DNA of 64,000 bases from Rhineura floridana (GCF_030035675.1 NC_084489.1:71205365-71269364); one strand, 5' to 3'; shown: positions 44,313 to 55,501, counted from the stretch's first letter. Notes: a model not told the origin generated them from the sequence alone. Numbers and translations: made by a program.

Positions 44313-46152
44313 ACTGACTTTCATTAGAACAGTTCTTCTGACTCGTGTTCTTGAGGCATTGCATCTGGAAAATGGTGAGGCTTGGGCTTACTGAAAGCAC
44401 AGAAGGTTAAATCTGAACAAGCATAATGTGGCATGGCTTGACATCATCGTGCAGACCTAGAAAATGTACAGAAAAGGAAGCTGAATCTCCTGTGAAAGTG
44501 GCCTTTGTATCCATAGGATCTAAAATGGTAAACAGGAGTTTAAAATGCAAAGAGAAAAACAAGATGTTATTCACAACTGGAATAACTAGCCTTGTCTGGT
44601 GGAGGGGTGTGTGAGAGAGTGGGATGAGACTTGGTTGTAATTATATGGTGCAGAAAGTTTTCCAATTCAATATCTGATCCTTTCTATATTGGTGTGCCAT
44701 CTCACTATCTCAGGGGGTGTCTGCATAAGGATAGGCTCTGTCATAAGAAAAATGAAAAACAACTTCTCAATGGATTTTAATTCACTCTTTCTATTGGGTT
44801 TATCTTTCCACCAGGAATTATAAACTTGTTTTCTGAGTGTAGGTTAAAAATATTGCTTATGCAAAGAGATGTAATTCAGGAGACCTATGAACAGGATCTC
44901 CTGTTATCTCCCACATGAATAGCAGCCACGGGGAGTTGCACAGGGGCAGGAAGAACTGAGATCAGGACTGTACTGCTGGAGGTGGCCAATCTTTTCACTT
45001 GGTCCAATTTCCAGATTCTGATTTCCAGATTAAAAATCACACACCTCTGAAGCTGCTGTTTGTTCTGAGGGAGGGGACATATAGGTTACCCCCACACTGA
45101 GCAGCATCCTCAGTTCCAACACAGATGACCTGCTCCAGTCCATAAGTCCAGTGGTACCAGAGGACAACCTCAGACCCAGCATCATGGCCAGGTCTAAAGC
45201 ACAGGGCAAGCCCAGCAGATCCTGAACTCTTGAGTCCAAAAGCACCTCTGCAGTCAGCACCTCTGGAGTCCATATAGATGGAGCCTACATCTTTTATGCC
45301 AAGGACTCATGTCACATACTCAAAGGAACTTGTCAGCATAGAAAAGGAATGCAAGATTCCAAACCAGAGGCCTGCCTCTTGTAGCCTGTGTCTTGGTGCC
45401 TGTATGTTTTCCCCATGGGCATCAGCAGCATCAGATGGTGATTTTACTTGGGAAAATGGCTTTGAGGGTAGAATGGGAAGATGAATGACCCACGTTCCCC
45501 CTGTATAGTTCCAAACGAAATCTCCACCCCTACACCACTCAACAACAGCAGATTTTATTCAGAGATCTCCAGTGTCCTGTCTAGCTTGCCCCATAGTGTA
45601 TTGGGAAGATGATTAAAATTTATACATAGTTGGATTCTGGATTAGTAATCTATTTTTTATTTTTAATTATTTATAAGCTACCTTTCTGGGCCGTCCCTAA
45701 GGGCTTATTACAAGAGCAGCAAGACCGAAATGTACAATAAACCTACTTAAAAGAGAAAAAAATGGCCACAGCCCTGTGCTGTGGATATTAACTCACAAGT
45801 AATAAGCTAACAGAGCTCCCTTGCATATGTTTCTTTAGGATTGCAGTCCAACAGTGCAAACTTTAGTATGTTTGCTAAGAAGTAAGTCCCACTGATTTCT
45901 GAAATCAGATTTTGGGTGTTACAACATGTCTAAGAGATCATGTTCAGCACTCTGAAAACCTACAGTTTTCCTTGTAAGATTGTTGTGGCTTTTAAGCTAG
46001 TTTGAGGTTGTAGAATACACACTCCCTGGGACAGTATTCAGTTAAACTAGTTTATAACTATGTCTGTCAAGGCAGGAAAACAGAGAGATTGTTAAGAACA
46101 AGATATAGGCTGTTGCAATCTCCTATATAAGTGTCTGTATAGATATGACACT
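44313..46152. other. Mostly unique; degraded L2 end and family W remnant
   Basis: 45,655-45,790 (ttataagctacctttctggg) looks like a reversed L2 3' end. 45,838-45,912 (attgcagtccaacag...aagaagtaagtcccactgat) looks like half a family W palindrome. No gene supported. Confidence 0.45.
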
Positions 46153-46159
46153 AAGATTC

Positions 46160-46395
46160 TGTGGGAGAGCCAGTGTGGTGTAGTGGTTAAGGTGATGGAC
46201 TATGACTTGGGAGACCAGGATTCGAATCCCCACATAGCCATGAAGCTCACTGGGTGACCTTGGGCCAGTCACTGCCTCTCAGCCTCAGAGGAAGGCAGTG
46301 GTAAACCCCCTCTGAATACCGCTTACCATGAAAACCCTATTCATGGGGTCGCCCATAAGTCAGAATCGACTTGAAGGCAGTCCATTTCCATTTTC
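46160..46395 (+). mobile_element. Sauria-type SINE (Bov-B tail), full length with TSD
   Basis: Head gagccagtgtggtgtagtgg (A box), ggattcgaatcccc (B box). Body gggccagtcactgcctctca. Tail gtcgcccataagtcagaatc, gacttgaaggcagtccattt. Flanked by AAGATTC at 46,153-46,159 and 46,396-46,402. A run of 12 G follows at 46,403-46,414. Confidence 0.93.
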
Positions 46396-46414
46396 AAGAT
46401 TCGGGGGGGGGGGG

Positions 46415-46951
46415 TAACTGTATGGTATGTGCACTCACCAACATTCACAAACATAACTTCTTTTCAATTTTTTTTGCACACATTTATCTATGAACTATTT
46501 CCCTTTGTACACTCCTGCAAAATTAGCTATGTATAAGAGTGTCTTTATAAATGGGTACGGCTTGTTTAGTTTTGAAAATTACTGCTGTATAGGTTAATGA
46601 AAAGCAAAACTCAGAATTTTTTTTGAGCCAATAAAGAATTAAAATGAGGCAGGAACAAATGACTGACGGGGGGGTTGGGACAGGGAAGAAACCTGCAATG
46701 TGAAGAAGTGTCCAAATCACCTCTGATGGGACTATTATGTCATGTGTCTGTGAATAATGCCTGTTCCTACGTTGGCTCTGAAATAACCACCCCCTAAAAA
46801 TGTTGCTTAATAGAAGTTTTCTTCCCCCTCTTTAAACAAGATGCACGTTCCTGGCTATGCACATATTTGGTGCAATTTCAACAAGAAGATGTAAAACACT
46901 CCACACGAACACAGATATTTATTTATCTATCAGATTTTTTAGTGGTTTGTT
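46415..46951. other. Unique sequence, nothing recognised
   Basis: About 540 bp without supported features. Confidence 0.5.
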
Positions 46952-46960
46952 ACCCAAAGG

Positions 46961-47206
46961 TGCCACGGCCATACTACCCTGAACACGTCCGATCTCGTCT
47001 GATCTCAGAAGCTAAGCAGGGTCAGGCCTGGTTAGTACTTGGATGGGAGACCACCTGGGGATACCGAGTGTTGTAGGCTTTGAGGAAGGCAATGGTAAAC
47101 CACCTCTGAATACCTCTTACCATGAAAACCCTATGAATATATCCAGAAAAGATTCATAGGGTCACTATAAGTCGTAATCAACTTGAAGGCATATAACAAC
47201 AACAAA
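46961..47206 (+). mobile_element. 5S rRNA-derived SINE (5S-Sauria type) with perfect TSD
   Basis: 46,961-47,080 closely follows vertebrate 5S rRNA: acggccatactaccctgaac, cgatctcgtctgatctcaga, A-box agctaagcagggtc, C-box tggatgggagacc, ending gtgttgtaggcttt. This is followed by the Sauria body (aaggcaatggtaaaccacct) and a Bov-B-like tail (gtcactataagtcgtaatca, acttgaaggcatataacaac). A perfect 9-bp TSD ACCCAAAGG flanks it (46,952-46,960 and 47,207-47,215). Not a functional 5S gene. Confidence 0.95.
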
Positions 47207-47215
47207 ACCCAAAGG

Positions 47216-48149
47216 TCTCCAAGCCACTTACAACATTGCCCCCATACCCCAAAAGAAGACTCAGGACACAGACACTGGAAGGATGTTATATTTATTAAAA
47301 TTTACACATTTTTGGAGAGCATGCAGGCCACATCAACTGACTTTAAAATGTCTGGGTAGGTGAAGTTTGATTAAGTCCGGTGGGCAAGCCTTCTCCCTCT
47401 CCCCAGCTCCCTGGACATGTAACTGGCCACAGGTTGTGGCTCCCCAGGCGAGGAGGAGAAGCAAGACCTCCCTCCTTGCTAGGCAAGTCTTGGGTGTGCA
47501 CCCAACCTGCACATCTGGGCCCCGCCATACCAGCGTTCACCCCAATGTGCAAGCCAGGCCATAAGGGGCGCCCCCAGGTCCGCCCCAGCCATCAAGAGAT
47601 GGGAAATTCCTAGACGGTGCCCCTAAACCCAGAATGCCTCAGTACACCTCACTTTTACTCCTCAACCTTGTCAGCTGCCTGTTCCTGCCAACCAGCAAGC
47701 AACCACACAGTTCTTACAGCCAATTGAATTGAACCCTGCAGTATGGAGTAGGCAAAACAAGGGGGGATCAAACATGCATCCCCTCAAAAAATTCCTACTC
47801 AGCCTCTAAACTGCAACTAGACAAGCTCATACTGAAAGAGTGGGAGGGTGGGTGCAGCAAAAAAAGCGAAGAGGAAGAGTTGGGGTGGAGTTGTCTTTTT
47901 AGCCCTGTCCCTTGCCCCCTCCCTGATTAGCTCACAGGCCCATGTGGTCTCCCCCCTCCCCTCAGGAAGGAACCACCTGAATCTTCTTTAAATGGGGAGG
48001 GATGGAAACAAAAGTGCCCTCACAGAAAGCAAGAATGATATTGCTAAACAAAAAATTAAAAATCATACCATAAGAACAAAGTAATAAAACAGCAACAGAA
48101 CCTCCATGCAGTCACAGGAAGCTTTGGCAGCTTACTAACAACAAAACAA
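47216..48149. other. Unassigned, includes a GC-rich block
   Basis: 47,390-47,640 is markedly GC-rich (gggccccgccataccagcg, aggggcgcccccaggtccgc) compared with its surroundings. Frames across it are short and share no motif with a known family. Could be an old exon-like or repeat-derived block. Confidence 0.4.
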
Positions 48150-48360
48150 CATCATCTCAGCCTATCAAATGCCTGGGGAAAAGGTAAGTCTTCACATGGC
48201 ACCCAAAAGATGTCAATGAAGGCACCAGGAGGACCTCTCTGAGGAGCACATTCCACAGATGGGGAGCCACAACTGAAAAGGCCTTCTCCCTTCTCACAAC
48301 CCTCCGAGCCTCCCTCAGAGAGAGGACTTGGAGAAGGGCCCCAGAATTGTTAAGTTAATG
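48150..48360 (-). mobile_element. L2 LINE ORF2 C-terminal fragment, reverse strand
   Basis: aaggtaagtcttcacatggc, aggaccctcc-like ggaggacctctctgaggagc, and aaggccttctcccttctcac are the complement of L2 C-terminal codons. Divergent. Confidence 0.65.
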
Positions 48361-48779
48361 TAGGGAATGGACATCCAAGAGCATACCCTGCAGGAACTAG
48401 CAGTTAGAGTGGTGGAGCAGAGCACAATCCTGACTCTGGTGTCCAAGCAGCTTACCTGGATGGCATTGGGGCAGGCCAGTGGCAAGGTCAGAGCTGTTCA
48501 GACACAGTGGCAGGAGGAGTGGGCCCATCCACATACAACCTCACCTTGCCACCACCCTACCCTGTCCCAGCTGCAGCAACACTGGTGTCAAGTGGATGGC
48601 GCGGCCCCCACCACACTGACCACTATTCCTTGCATGTATAGGACAGCAGGAATTCAACATCGGGCTTTGCAGAGCTCTCTCTGCTTCATTCCCTCCCCAG
48701 CTAGTCTTTGGCTGCCTGCACACACGGATGTGCATGCATCGCAGCAAACCAGCCACGCGATTAAGTGGAGGCTTGTGAA
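48361..48779. other. Unassigned segment with a 189-codon open frame
   Basis: A forward frame 48,367-48,936 is open but enters a reversed L2 fragment at 48,780. It has low-complexity His/Pro/Thr composition and no domain that I recognise, so I do not call it a gene. Confidence 0.35.
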
Positions 48780-49290
48780 TTTATTATTTATGGATATAAT
48801 GCCTTTGTATGCTTCAATATGGATTTCCAGGACAATTTACATTTTAAGACCGAATACCATAGATGCACTGAAACAGCAACAATCAATAACAGAGCAGACT
48901 GAACTAAGAGCAGACACAAACAAACAAGCAAACTAGCATTATGAAATATTTCACCAGGTTAAAAAGCCTGGAGCAATATGAGGGTCTTTGCCTGGTGCAG
49001 AGAAGATGTTAATAGCGGTGCCAAGTGATCTTCTCCTGGGAGAGAGTTCCATAAGTGGGACACCACCCTTGGGAAGACCCTCTCTTAGGTTACTGCTGCC
49101 TCATCTCAGGTGGCAGGATACTCAGAGAAGGATCTCCCAAAATATGTCAGTGCATGTGAAAGTTGATGTGGGAAAATACAGCAATGCAGGGCTTTCAAGG
49201 TAAACAGCAGCACTTTGAACTGTGCTCTGAAACAAACTGGGAGCCAGTGCACACCCTCCCAACCAACACTACCTCTGAGATACAATTAAT
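48780..49290 (-). mobile_element. L2 LINE 3' end, reverse strand (old)
   Basis: Starts tttattatttatggatataa. C-terminal part: gggtctttgcctggtgcaga, agagagttccataagtggga, cactttgaactgtgctctga, aacaaactgggagccagtgc. Frames are broken. Confidence 0.7.
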
Positions 49291-50280
49291 TTGTGGGCTG
49301 GGATCCAGGGAGGAGAGCTGTGGCTGAATGCATGAATGTGAATGCAAGATGTGCCCGATCTTCATACTGAAAGGTATTGTCTGTGTGCTGCAGTGCGCAT
49401 GCACAGACCCAGAGGGATGGAGTCTTCTCAGTAATATGTACAAAGCAAGTGTTGACCCATTTTAAACATCAAAATGTTCAGCATTTGTCAGAACGTTCTG
49501 TATGAAATAATACTATGTGTGCATGTGTGTGAGAGGGAGATAGAGCAAGAGCGCACAAGGTCTCAAACCTACAAACTTTTTGGTAAACTGTTGGCATAGC
49601 AACATATGTTAATGCATCAGGAGTTTTAGCTGCTGTGCAAGGCACTGTAACCGGGAAATGGTGCTTAATGACTCCTGTTCCCTTACCACTGGTATTATTT
49701 GGTCATGTACAGCCTTTTTTTTCTCATGTAAATTGGACATTGAGAAGCAAATGAGTCACCCAACAAATATGCATAGTTGCAAAGTACAGGAACTTGGCTC
49801 ACCCTTCTACATGTCAACACAATGGGATGCTGATGGGCTGAAATTCCCACTCATCTCTGATTATCTAAGCAGAGAGGAAAAAACATGCAGGCACTCTCAG
49901 ATGACAGTGGTTGACCCAATTAAACCTTCTGGTGTGTGCTGAATTCAGCCTTTGTCCAGACACTCCACAGATTATCAGCTCTGATATGCATATTCTAAGT
50001 ACACAAAAGTGCCGAAGGTAGTTTACCTCTCCCTTCTGGAATGCTTTTCCATGACTGCAGTCATCGGTTTCACCATCCCTTAGGGAACGGATTTCGACTG
50101 GTATCAATCAAGGTAACTAACCCAGTCATTTGCTGTACATGATCATATCCTGTTTATAAATCTTGGATGCAAAGTACTATGCCCGAGGTTCAAAATAAAA
50201 AACAAAAAGTTATGTGCCTTCTAGGGATGGATGGATCATTTTCTTGCCACTTTCTTGACTTATTGGGGATTGGTAAAAAC
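49291..50280. other. Unique sequence, nothing recognised
   Basis: About 1 kb without supported gene or repeat. Confidence 0.5.
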
Positions 50281-52425
50281 AAAGGTGAAAAACAAAGTCC
50301 AGGGGGTCACATCACTCGAAAATGCTTGGAAGTTGTTTAAAAACACTACATTAGAAGGGCAACTGGAGTGCATACCGCAGATCAGAAAAGGTACCGCCAT
50401 GGCCAAGAAGATGCCAGCATGGTTACGAGCAAAGTCAAGGAAGCTCTTAGAGGCAAAAAGTCTTCCTTCAGAAAATGGAAGTCTTGTCCGAATGAAGAAA
50501 ATAAAAAGGAACACAAACTCTGGCAAAAGAAATGCAAGAAGACAATAAGGGATGCTAAAAAAGAATTTGAGGAGTACATTGCTAAGAACATAAAAACCAA
50601 CAACAAAAAATTCTATAAATACATTCAAAGCAGGAGACCAACTAGGGAGGCGATTGGACCCTTGGATGATAAGGGAGTCAAAGGTGTACTAAAGAACGAT
50701 AAGGAGACTGCAGAGAAGCCAAATGAATTTTTTGCATCTGTCTTCACAGTGGAAGATATAGGGCAGATCCCTGAACCTGAACTAACATTTGCAGGAAGGG
50801 ATTCTGAGGAACTGAGACAAATAGTGGTAACGAGAGAGGAAATTCTAGGCTTAATAGACAATATAAAAACTGACAAATCACCGGGCCCGGATGGCATCCA
50901 CCCGAGAGTTCTCAAAGAACTCAAATGTGAAATTGCTGATCTGCTAACTAAAATATGTAATTTGTCCCTCAGGTCCTCCTCCATGCCTGAGGACTGGAAA
51001 GTGGCAAATGTAACGCCAATCTTCAAAAAGGGATCCGGGGGGGGGGGGGTCCCGGAAATTACAGGCCAGTTAGCTTAACTTCTGTCCCTGGAAAACTGGT
51101 ACAAAGTATAATTAAAGCAAGATTAACTAAGCACATAGAAGAACAAGCCTTGCTGAAGCAGAGCCAGCATGGCTTCTGCAAGGGAAAGTCCTGTCTCAGT
51201 AACCTATTAGAATTCTTTGAGAGTGTCAACAAGCATATAGACAGAGGTGATACAGTGGACATAGTGTACTTAGACTTTCAAAAAGCTTTTGACAAGGTAC
51301 CTCACGAAAGACTTCTGAGGAAGCTTAGCAGTCATGGAATAAGAGGAGAGGTCCTCTTGTGGATAAGGAATTGGTTAAGAAGCAGAAAGCAGAGAATAGG
51401 AATAAATGGACAGTTCTCCCAATGGAGGGCTGTAGAAAGTGGAGACCCTCAAGGATCGGTATTGGGACCTGTACTTTTCAACTTGTTCATTAATGACCTA
51501 GAGTTAGGAGTGAGCAGTGAAGTGGCCACGTTTGCTGACGATACTAAATTGTTCAGGGTTGTTAAAACAAAAAGGGATTGTGAAGAGCTCCAAAAAGACC
51601 TCTCCAAACTGAGTGAATGGGCAGAAAAATGGCAAATGCAATTCAATATAAACAAGTGTAAAATTATGCATATTGGAGCAAAAAATCTGAATTTCACATA
51701 TACGCTCATGGGGTCTGAACTGGTGGTGACTGACCAGGAGAGAGACCTCGGGGTTGTAGTGGACAGCACAATGAAAATGTCGACCCAGTGTGCGGCAGCT
51801 GTGAAAAAGGCAAATTCCATGCTAGCAATAATTAGGAAAGGTATTGAAAATAAAACAGCTGATATCATAATGCCATTGTATAAATCTATGGTGCGGCCGC
51901 ATTTGGAATACTGTGTACAGTTCTGGTCGCCTCATCTCAAAAAGGATATTATAGAGTTGGAAAAGGTTCAGAAGAGGGCAACCAGAATGATCAAGGGGAT
52001 GGAGCGACTCCCTTACAAGTAAAGGTTGCAGCATTTGGGGCTTTTTAGTTTAGAGAAAAGGCGGGTCAGAGGAGACATGATAGAAGTGTGTACAGTTACT
52101 CAGCGCATAGTTAAACTATGGAATTTGCTCCCACAAGATGCAGTAATGGCCGCCAGCTTGGATGGCTTTAAAAGAAGATTAGACAAATTCATGGAGAACA
52201 GGGCAATCAATGGCTACTAGCCATGATGGCTGTGCTCTGCCACCCTAGTCAGAGGCAGCATGCTTCTGAAAACCAGTTGCCGGAAGCCTCAGGAGGGGAT
52301 AGTGTTCTTGCACTCGGGTCCTGCTTGCGGGCTTCCCCCAGGCACCTGGTTGGCCACTGTGAGAACAGGATGCTGGACTAGATGGGCCACTGGCCTGATC
52401 CAGCAGCCTCTTCTTATGTTCTTAT
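50281..52425 (+). mobile_element. CR1 LINE, 5'-truncated, RT present
   Basis: 50,290-50,550 codes for the linker (AWKLFKNTTLEGQLECIPQI). 50,368-51,036 holds KSPGPDGIHPRVLKEL and WKVANVTPIFKKGS (RT motifs 0-1). A run of 13 G at 51,037-51,049 shifts the frame. 51,150-52,022 carries LDFQKAFDKV (motif A), GDPQGSVLGP (motif B, usual Val replaced by Asp) and FADD (motif C). A stop follows LPYK at 52,022. About 150 bp are deleted near 52,090 relative to the 40-kb copy. The endonuclease is absent. No TSD. Confidence 0.93.
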
Positions 52426-53675
52426 GGATTTGTACCATAATTTGTTGGTCCATAGATGGCCTTTGTGGCATTAAAAAAGCCCCGTGCATCATGAGCATCT
52501 GCAAAATGCTGGATTTCTTGAGCTTTCTTTATCCACCAGGTGTTCTTAAGTTCTCTAGTTCTTCTTTGGACCTCAGCCTTTGCACTGGCATAGATTTTTT
52601 TCTTAGCAGCACAGTTAATGTCTTTTTGCCGTATCTGGAAGACTTTCCTTTTCTTGTCAATGATATGTTCAATCTCACTATCATTCTCATCAAACCAGTC
52701 CTGATGTTTCTTAGTTTGGTATCCAATAGTTTGTTCACATGCTGCAATAACAGAAGTCTTCAGTTTAATCCAGTATATTACGTGTATATTAGAAGTGTGC
52801 ACTAAAATGCTGAGGATTTTTTTAAAAAAACAATTACAAACTTTTGTAGTGAGCTGAATGTAAGAATGAAAAAATGGGAAACTGAGAGAAACCAAAGTGG
52901 ACAGGTTTGTCCATCCTTAAATTCCATTGGCATCTCGTCAGAAACTGGTGCTGGAGTAGATAGTCCTTTGGTGTGATCCAGCATGGCCCTTTTTACATCC
53001 ATAAAAAGAATCATGCTCAAGTGCTTTTGAAACTGAGGGGACTTACATTAACCACAACGCTTGGTGCTAGGGAGGCATTATCTGCTGCTATTTTTATTAA
53101 TGAGGATCTCTTTTTGAATATATTTCTTGCAGTGGGGACTGGTGGCTCCGAAAGCCGTCTGGTGCTGTAAGCACCTTGTGCAGTTCATCAAAAGTTCAGA
53201 CTAAAACCCAGCGCAGATTCACTGCCCCACTGACATTGGAGCTATCAGTCTGCACTGTATGACTAACATATTGTTTTGTTATTTGCTGCCCTGTGCTCCC
53301 TTTTTTGGAAGAAGGGTGGGATATAAAAATGACAAATAAACTAAAGCCAGTGTGGTGTAGTGAGATGAGGCAGTGTAGTGTAGTGGTCAGAATGTGACCC
53401 TCTGTCATGAAACTTCTTGGGTGATTTTGGGCCAGTTACTCTCCCTCCCAGCCTAACCCTACTTCATAGGGTGGTTGTTCGGATAAAACGGGAAACAAGG
53501 ACTGAACAGCCAAGTTTACTGCCCTAGGTTCAGTGAAGGATAAAAATGTAAGAAATTAACTAGGTTGTCCCATTGGTTTCATTGTGAAAGCCAGGGTGGT
53601 GAAGGAGTTAAAGTGTCGGACTGTGACCAGGGAGACCAGGGTTCAAATCCCCACTCAGCCATAAAGCTCATCAGG
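52426..53675. repeat. Recent duplication of 42,943-44,191
   Basis: By eye, 1,250 bp differ from 42,943-44,191 at only three places: one extra T (about 52,514), C/A at about 52,548 and C/T at about 53,401. It contains the 5' part of the zinc-finger LINE, the AT1 right half, the end of the old CR1, family F, the L2 tail, a family B SINE and the first about 88 bp of another. The left edge lies in the CR1 tail. The right edge is at CAGG, where CR1 sequence resumes. Confidence 0.95.
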
Positions 53676-53770
53676 CACCTGGTTGACAACTGTGAGAACA
53701 GGATGCTGGACTAGATGGGCCACTGGCCTGATCCAGCAGCCTCTTCTTATGTTCTTATGTTCTTATGTTC
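53676..53770 (+). mobile_element. Second copy of the CR1 3' terminus
   Basis: cacctggttgacaactgtga, ctggactagatgggccactg, then three TTCTTATG units. It repeats the last about 95 bp of the CR1 that ended at 52,425, so one CR1 has two termini around the duplicated block. Confidence 0.9.
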
Positions 53771-54072
53771 AAGTCCATCCTAATTCCCCATTAATTTGAT
53801 TTTTTTTAAATTAAATGCATGAAGGGTGTATTCAGATGCAAAGGCTTCATTTAAAACACACACTTCTAAATATATCTTATTTCATAACAGACATTTCAAA
53901 ATGAATTCTGATGCATTTTTTATGTCAAGAATTGGACCACAAAATTCAGATAAGTGAAATATACACATCAGTCCATAAGGTCTAGATTGGGTCCATTCCT
54001 ATCTGAATTTGTGAAGGATTTTGTCAAGCATCTCTAATGTCTTCAGGTGAACCATCTAGACAAATTCCAGTC
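53771..54072. other. AT-rich, possibly an eroded AT1 copy
   Basis: Motifs such as ctgatgcattttttatgtca and acaaaattcagataagtga recall AT1 but no ends are visible. Confidence 0.3.
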
Positions 54073-54260
54073 CAGGAGTGGGAACCTCAGGCCAGGGAAC
54101 CACATGCGGCCTTCCAGCCCTCTCTATTCAGCCCTTGGGACTCGCCTTAAATCACATCCCTCACTGTCCCTCTTCAGTAGCCACCCATGTACGTTTGCCT
54201 GGCTGGAAATATGTCCTGGAAATATGTAACTGTCATAATGTCTGTTGTTTGTCTGGGTGG

Positions 54261-54462
54261 TGAGGATGGGGCCATAGCTCAGTGGCAGAGGATCTACTTT
54301 GCACGCAGAACGTCCCAGGTTCAATCCCCAGCATCTTTAGGTAGGGCTAGGAAAGGCTCCCTGCCTGAAACACTGGAGAGCCACTGCCAGTCAGTGTAGA
54401 CAATACTGAGCTAGATGGACTAGTGGCCTGACTCAACATAAGGCGGCTTGCTATATTTCATG
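54261..54462 (+). mobile_element. tRNA-derived SINE, family A, with probable TSD
   Basis: A-box catagctcagtggcagagga, B-box ggttcaatcccca, agtcagtgtagacaatactg, end ataaggcggcttgctat. Flanks TGTCTGGGTGG (54,250-54,260) and TGTGTGGGTGG (54,463-54,473) match at 10 of 11. Confidence 0.88.
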
Positions 54463-54544
54463 TGTGTGGGTGGGTAAGTAGATAGCTCTGACTCTTGGTG
54501 GGTGGAATGTAGACTACTCTGTAATTATCACACCCATTGCTCCA

Positions 54545-54612
54545 GCCACTTTCCCCTCTGCCTCCTTTCAGAGATAGGGCAGGATTTATATACTAATACA
54601 AATAAATAAAAG
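54545..54612 (+). mobile_element. L2 LINE 3' tail
   Basis: tctgcctcctttcagagata, gggcaggatttatatac and AATACAAATAAATAAAA: the hairpin end plus tail only. Confidence 0.55.
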
Positions 54613-54680
54613 CATTGGCATGCGCAGCCGAAAATTGCCCGTGAGTTTGCCCTTCGGCTAAAAAAGGCTCCCCACCTCTG

Positions 54681-55369
54681 GTTTAGTGATTTCAGGTCCC
54701 CAGTCCACAAATCAGATGTGTAGTCATCCGGGGTCACTGTGGGTCACCTGTTACTTTTTAGGGATCAGGGTCCAAGCCAGGTATGAGCCAATCAGCATGA
54801 AAAGAGAGTGTGTTAGCCACTGAGAAGAGTCCTTGTCCCCTTGTGCTAATTGGAGATAATCAGAGTGAAAGAAGGTGAGTCAGCCACTGAGAAGACTCTA
54901 CTCAGTAGCTAACACACAGCTTCCCCCTTTCACGCCAGTTGGCTTCTAGAGATGTGATGGAATGCAGACTAGTGAAATGACAGGGAGAGCACAGGAGACA
55001 AGGGAAAATGGAAAAGGGGTGTGGTTGTGAAGAGGTGTGGTGTGACTATCATGAAGGGACCCTGCACTGGAGTTTGCCACTACAGTACTGGTCCACATGA
55101 CAGATAAATGAACGGCTATTCACATATTCATATACTTGCAGGAGGAAAGTATTAGAGTGATTATTATAACAATGACACCATAGCACAATCTTTTTATTTT
55201 ATTTTGCAGATTTAATCTCAACATTTTAAAATAACTCTATTCCGTTTATAATGTTCATTCAAAAAATATCAGAAATGCATTCCAATATAATGTAACCTCC
55301 CCTTATACTACTAACCTTTTCTCTACCTTCTCTGAAATGAACTAAATGTGTAAGCTTTATCGAAGATAG
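54681..55369. other. Unique; imperfect tandem duplication
   Basis: Two related segments, about 54,790-54,835 and 54,855-54,895, share aatcag..tgaaa and agccactgagaaga. Nothing else recognised. Confidence 0.45.
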
Positions 55370-55501
55370 CAGAAATGGGAAACCTTTGGCCTTGCAGGTG
55401 TTGTTGGACTACAACTCCCATCACCCCTGACCATTTGTGATGGTGGCTAGGGCTGATGGGAGCTGGAGTCCAACAACATTTGGAGGACCACAGGACCCTC
55501 A
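55370..55501. mobile_element. hAT-like palindromic repeat, family P2
   Basis: cagaaatgggaaacctttgg, ttgttggactacaactccca, ggctgatgggagctggagtc, aacatttggaggaccacagg. Both arms present. Confidence 0.75.

Larger units (their letters stand above)
54073..54680. mobile_element. hAT-like element, family D, with two insertions
   Basis: Inverted ends CAGGAGTGGGAACCT at 54,073 and aggctccccacctctg ending at 54,680. The left body matches the copies at 2.4 kb and 26.2 kb. Inside lie a family A SINE (54,261-54,462) and an L2 tail (54,545-54,612). Non-coding. No TSD found. Confidence 0.7.

Noticed and set aside
46961-47080. 5S rRNA gene
   Set aside because: Sequence is 5S-like but is fused to a SINE body and tail, flanked by a TSD, and carries substitutions. 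It is a 5S-derived SINE.
48367-48936. 189-codon open frame as a host or mobile-element gene
   Set aside because: No recognisable domain, biased composition, and the frame runs into a reversed L2 3' end.
42943-53675. Simple tandem segmental duplication from 40 kb to 53 kb
   Set aside because: The two CR1 bodies are only about 97-98% identical and have different left flanks, whereas the downstream block is about 99.8% identical. The boundary lies inside the CR1 terminus, which fits template switching better.
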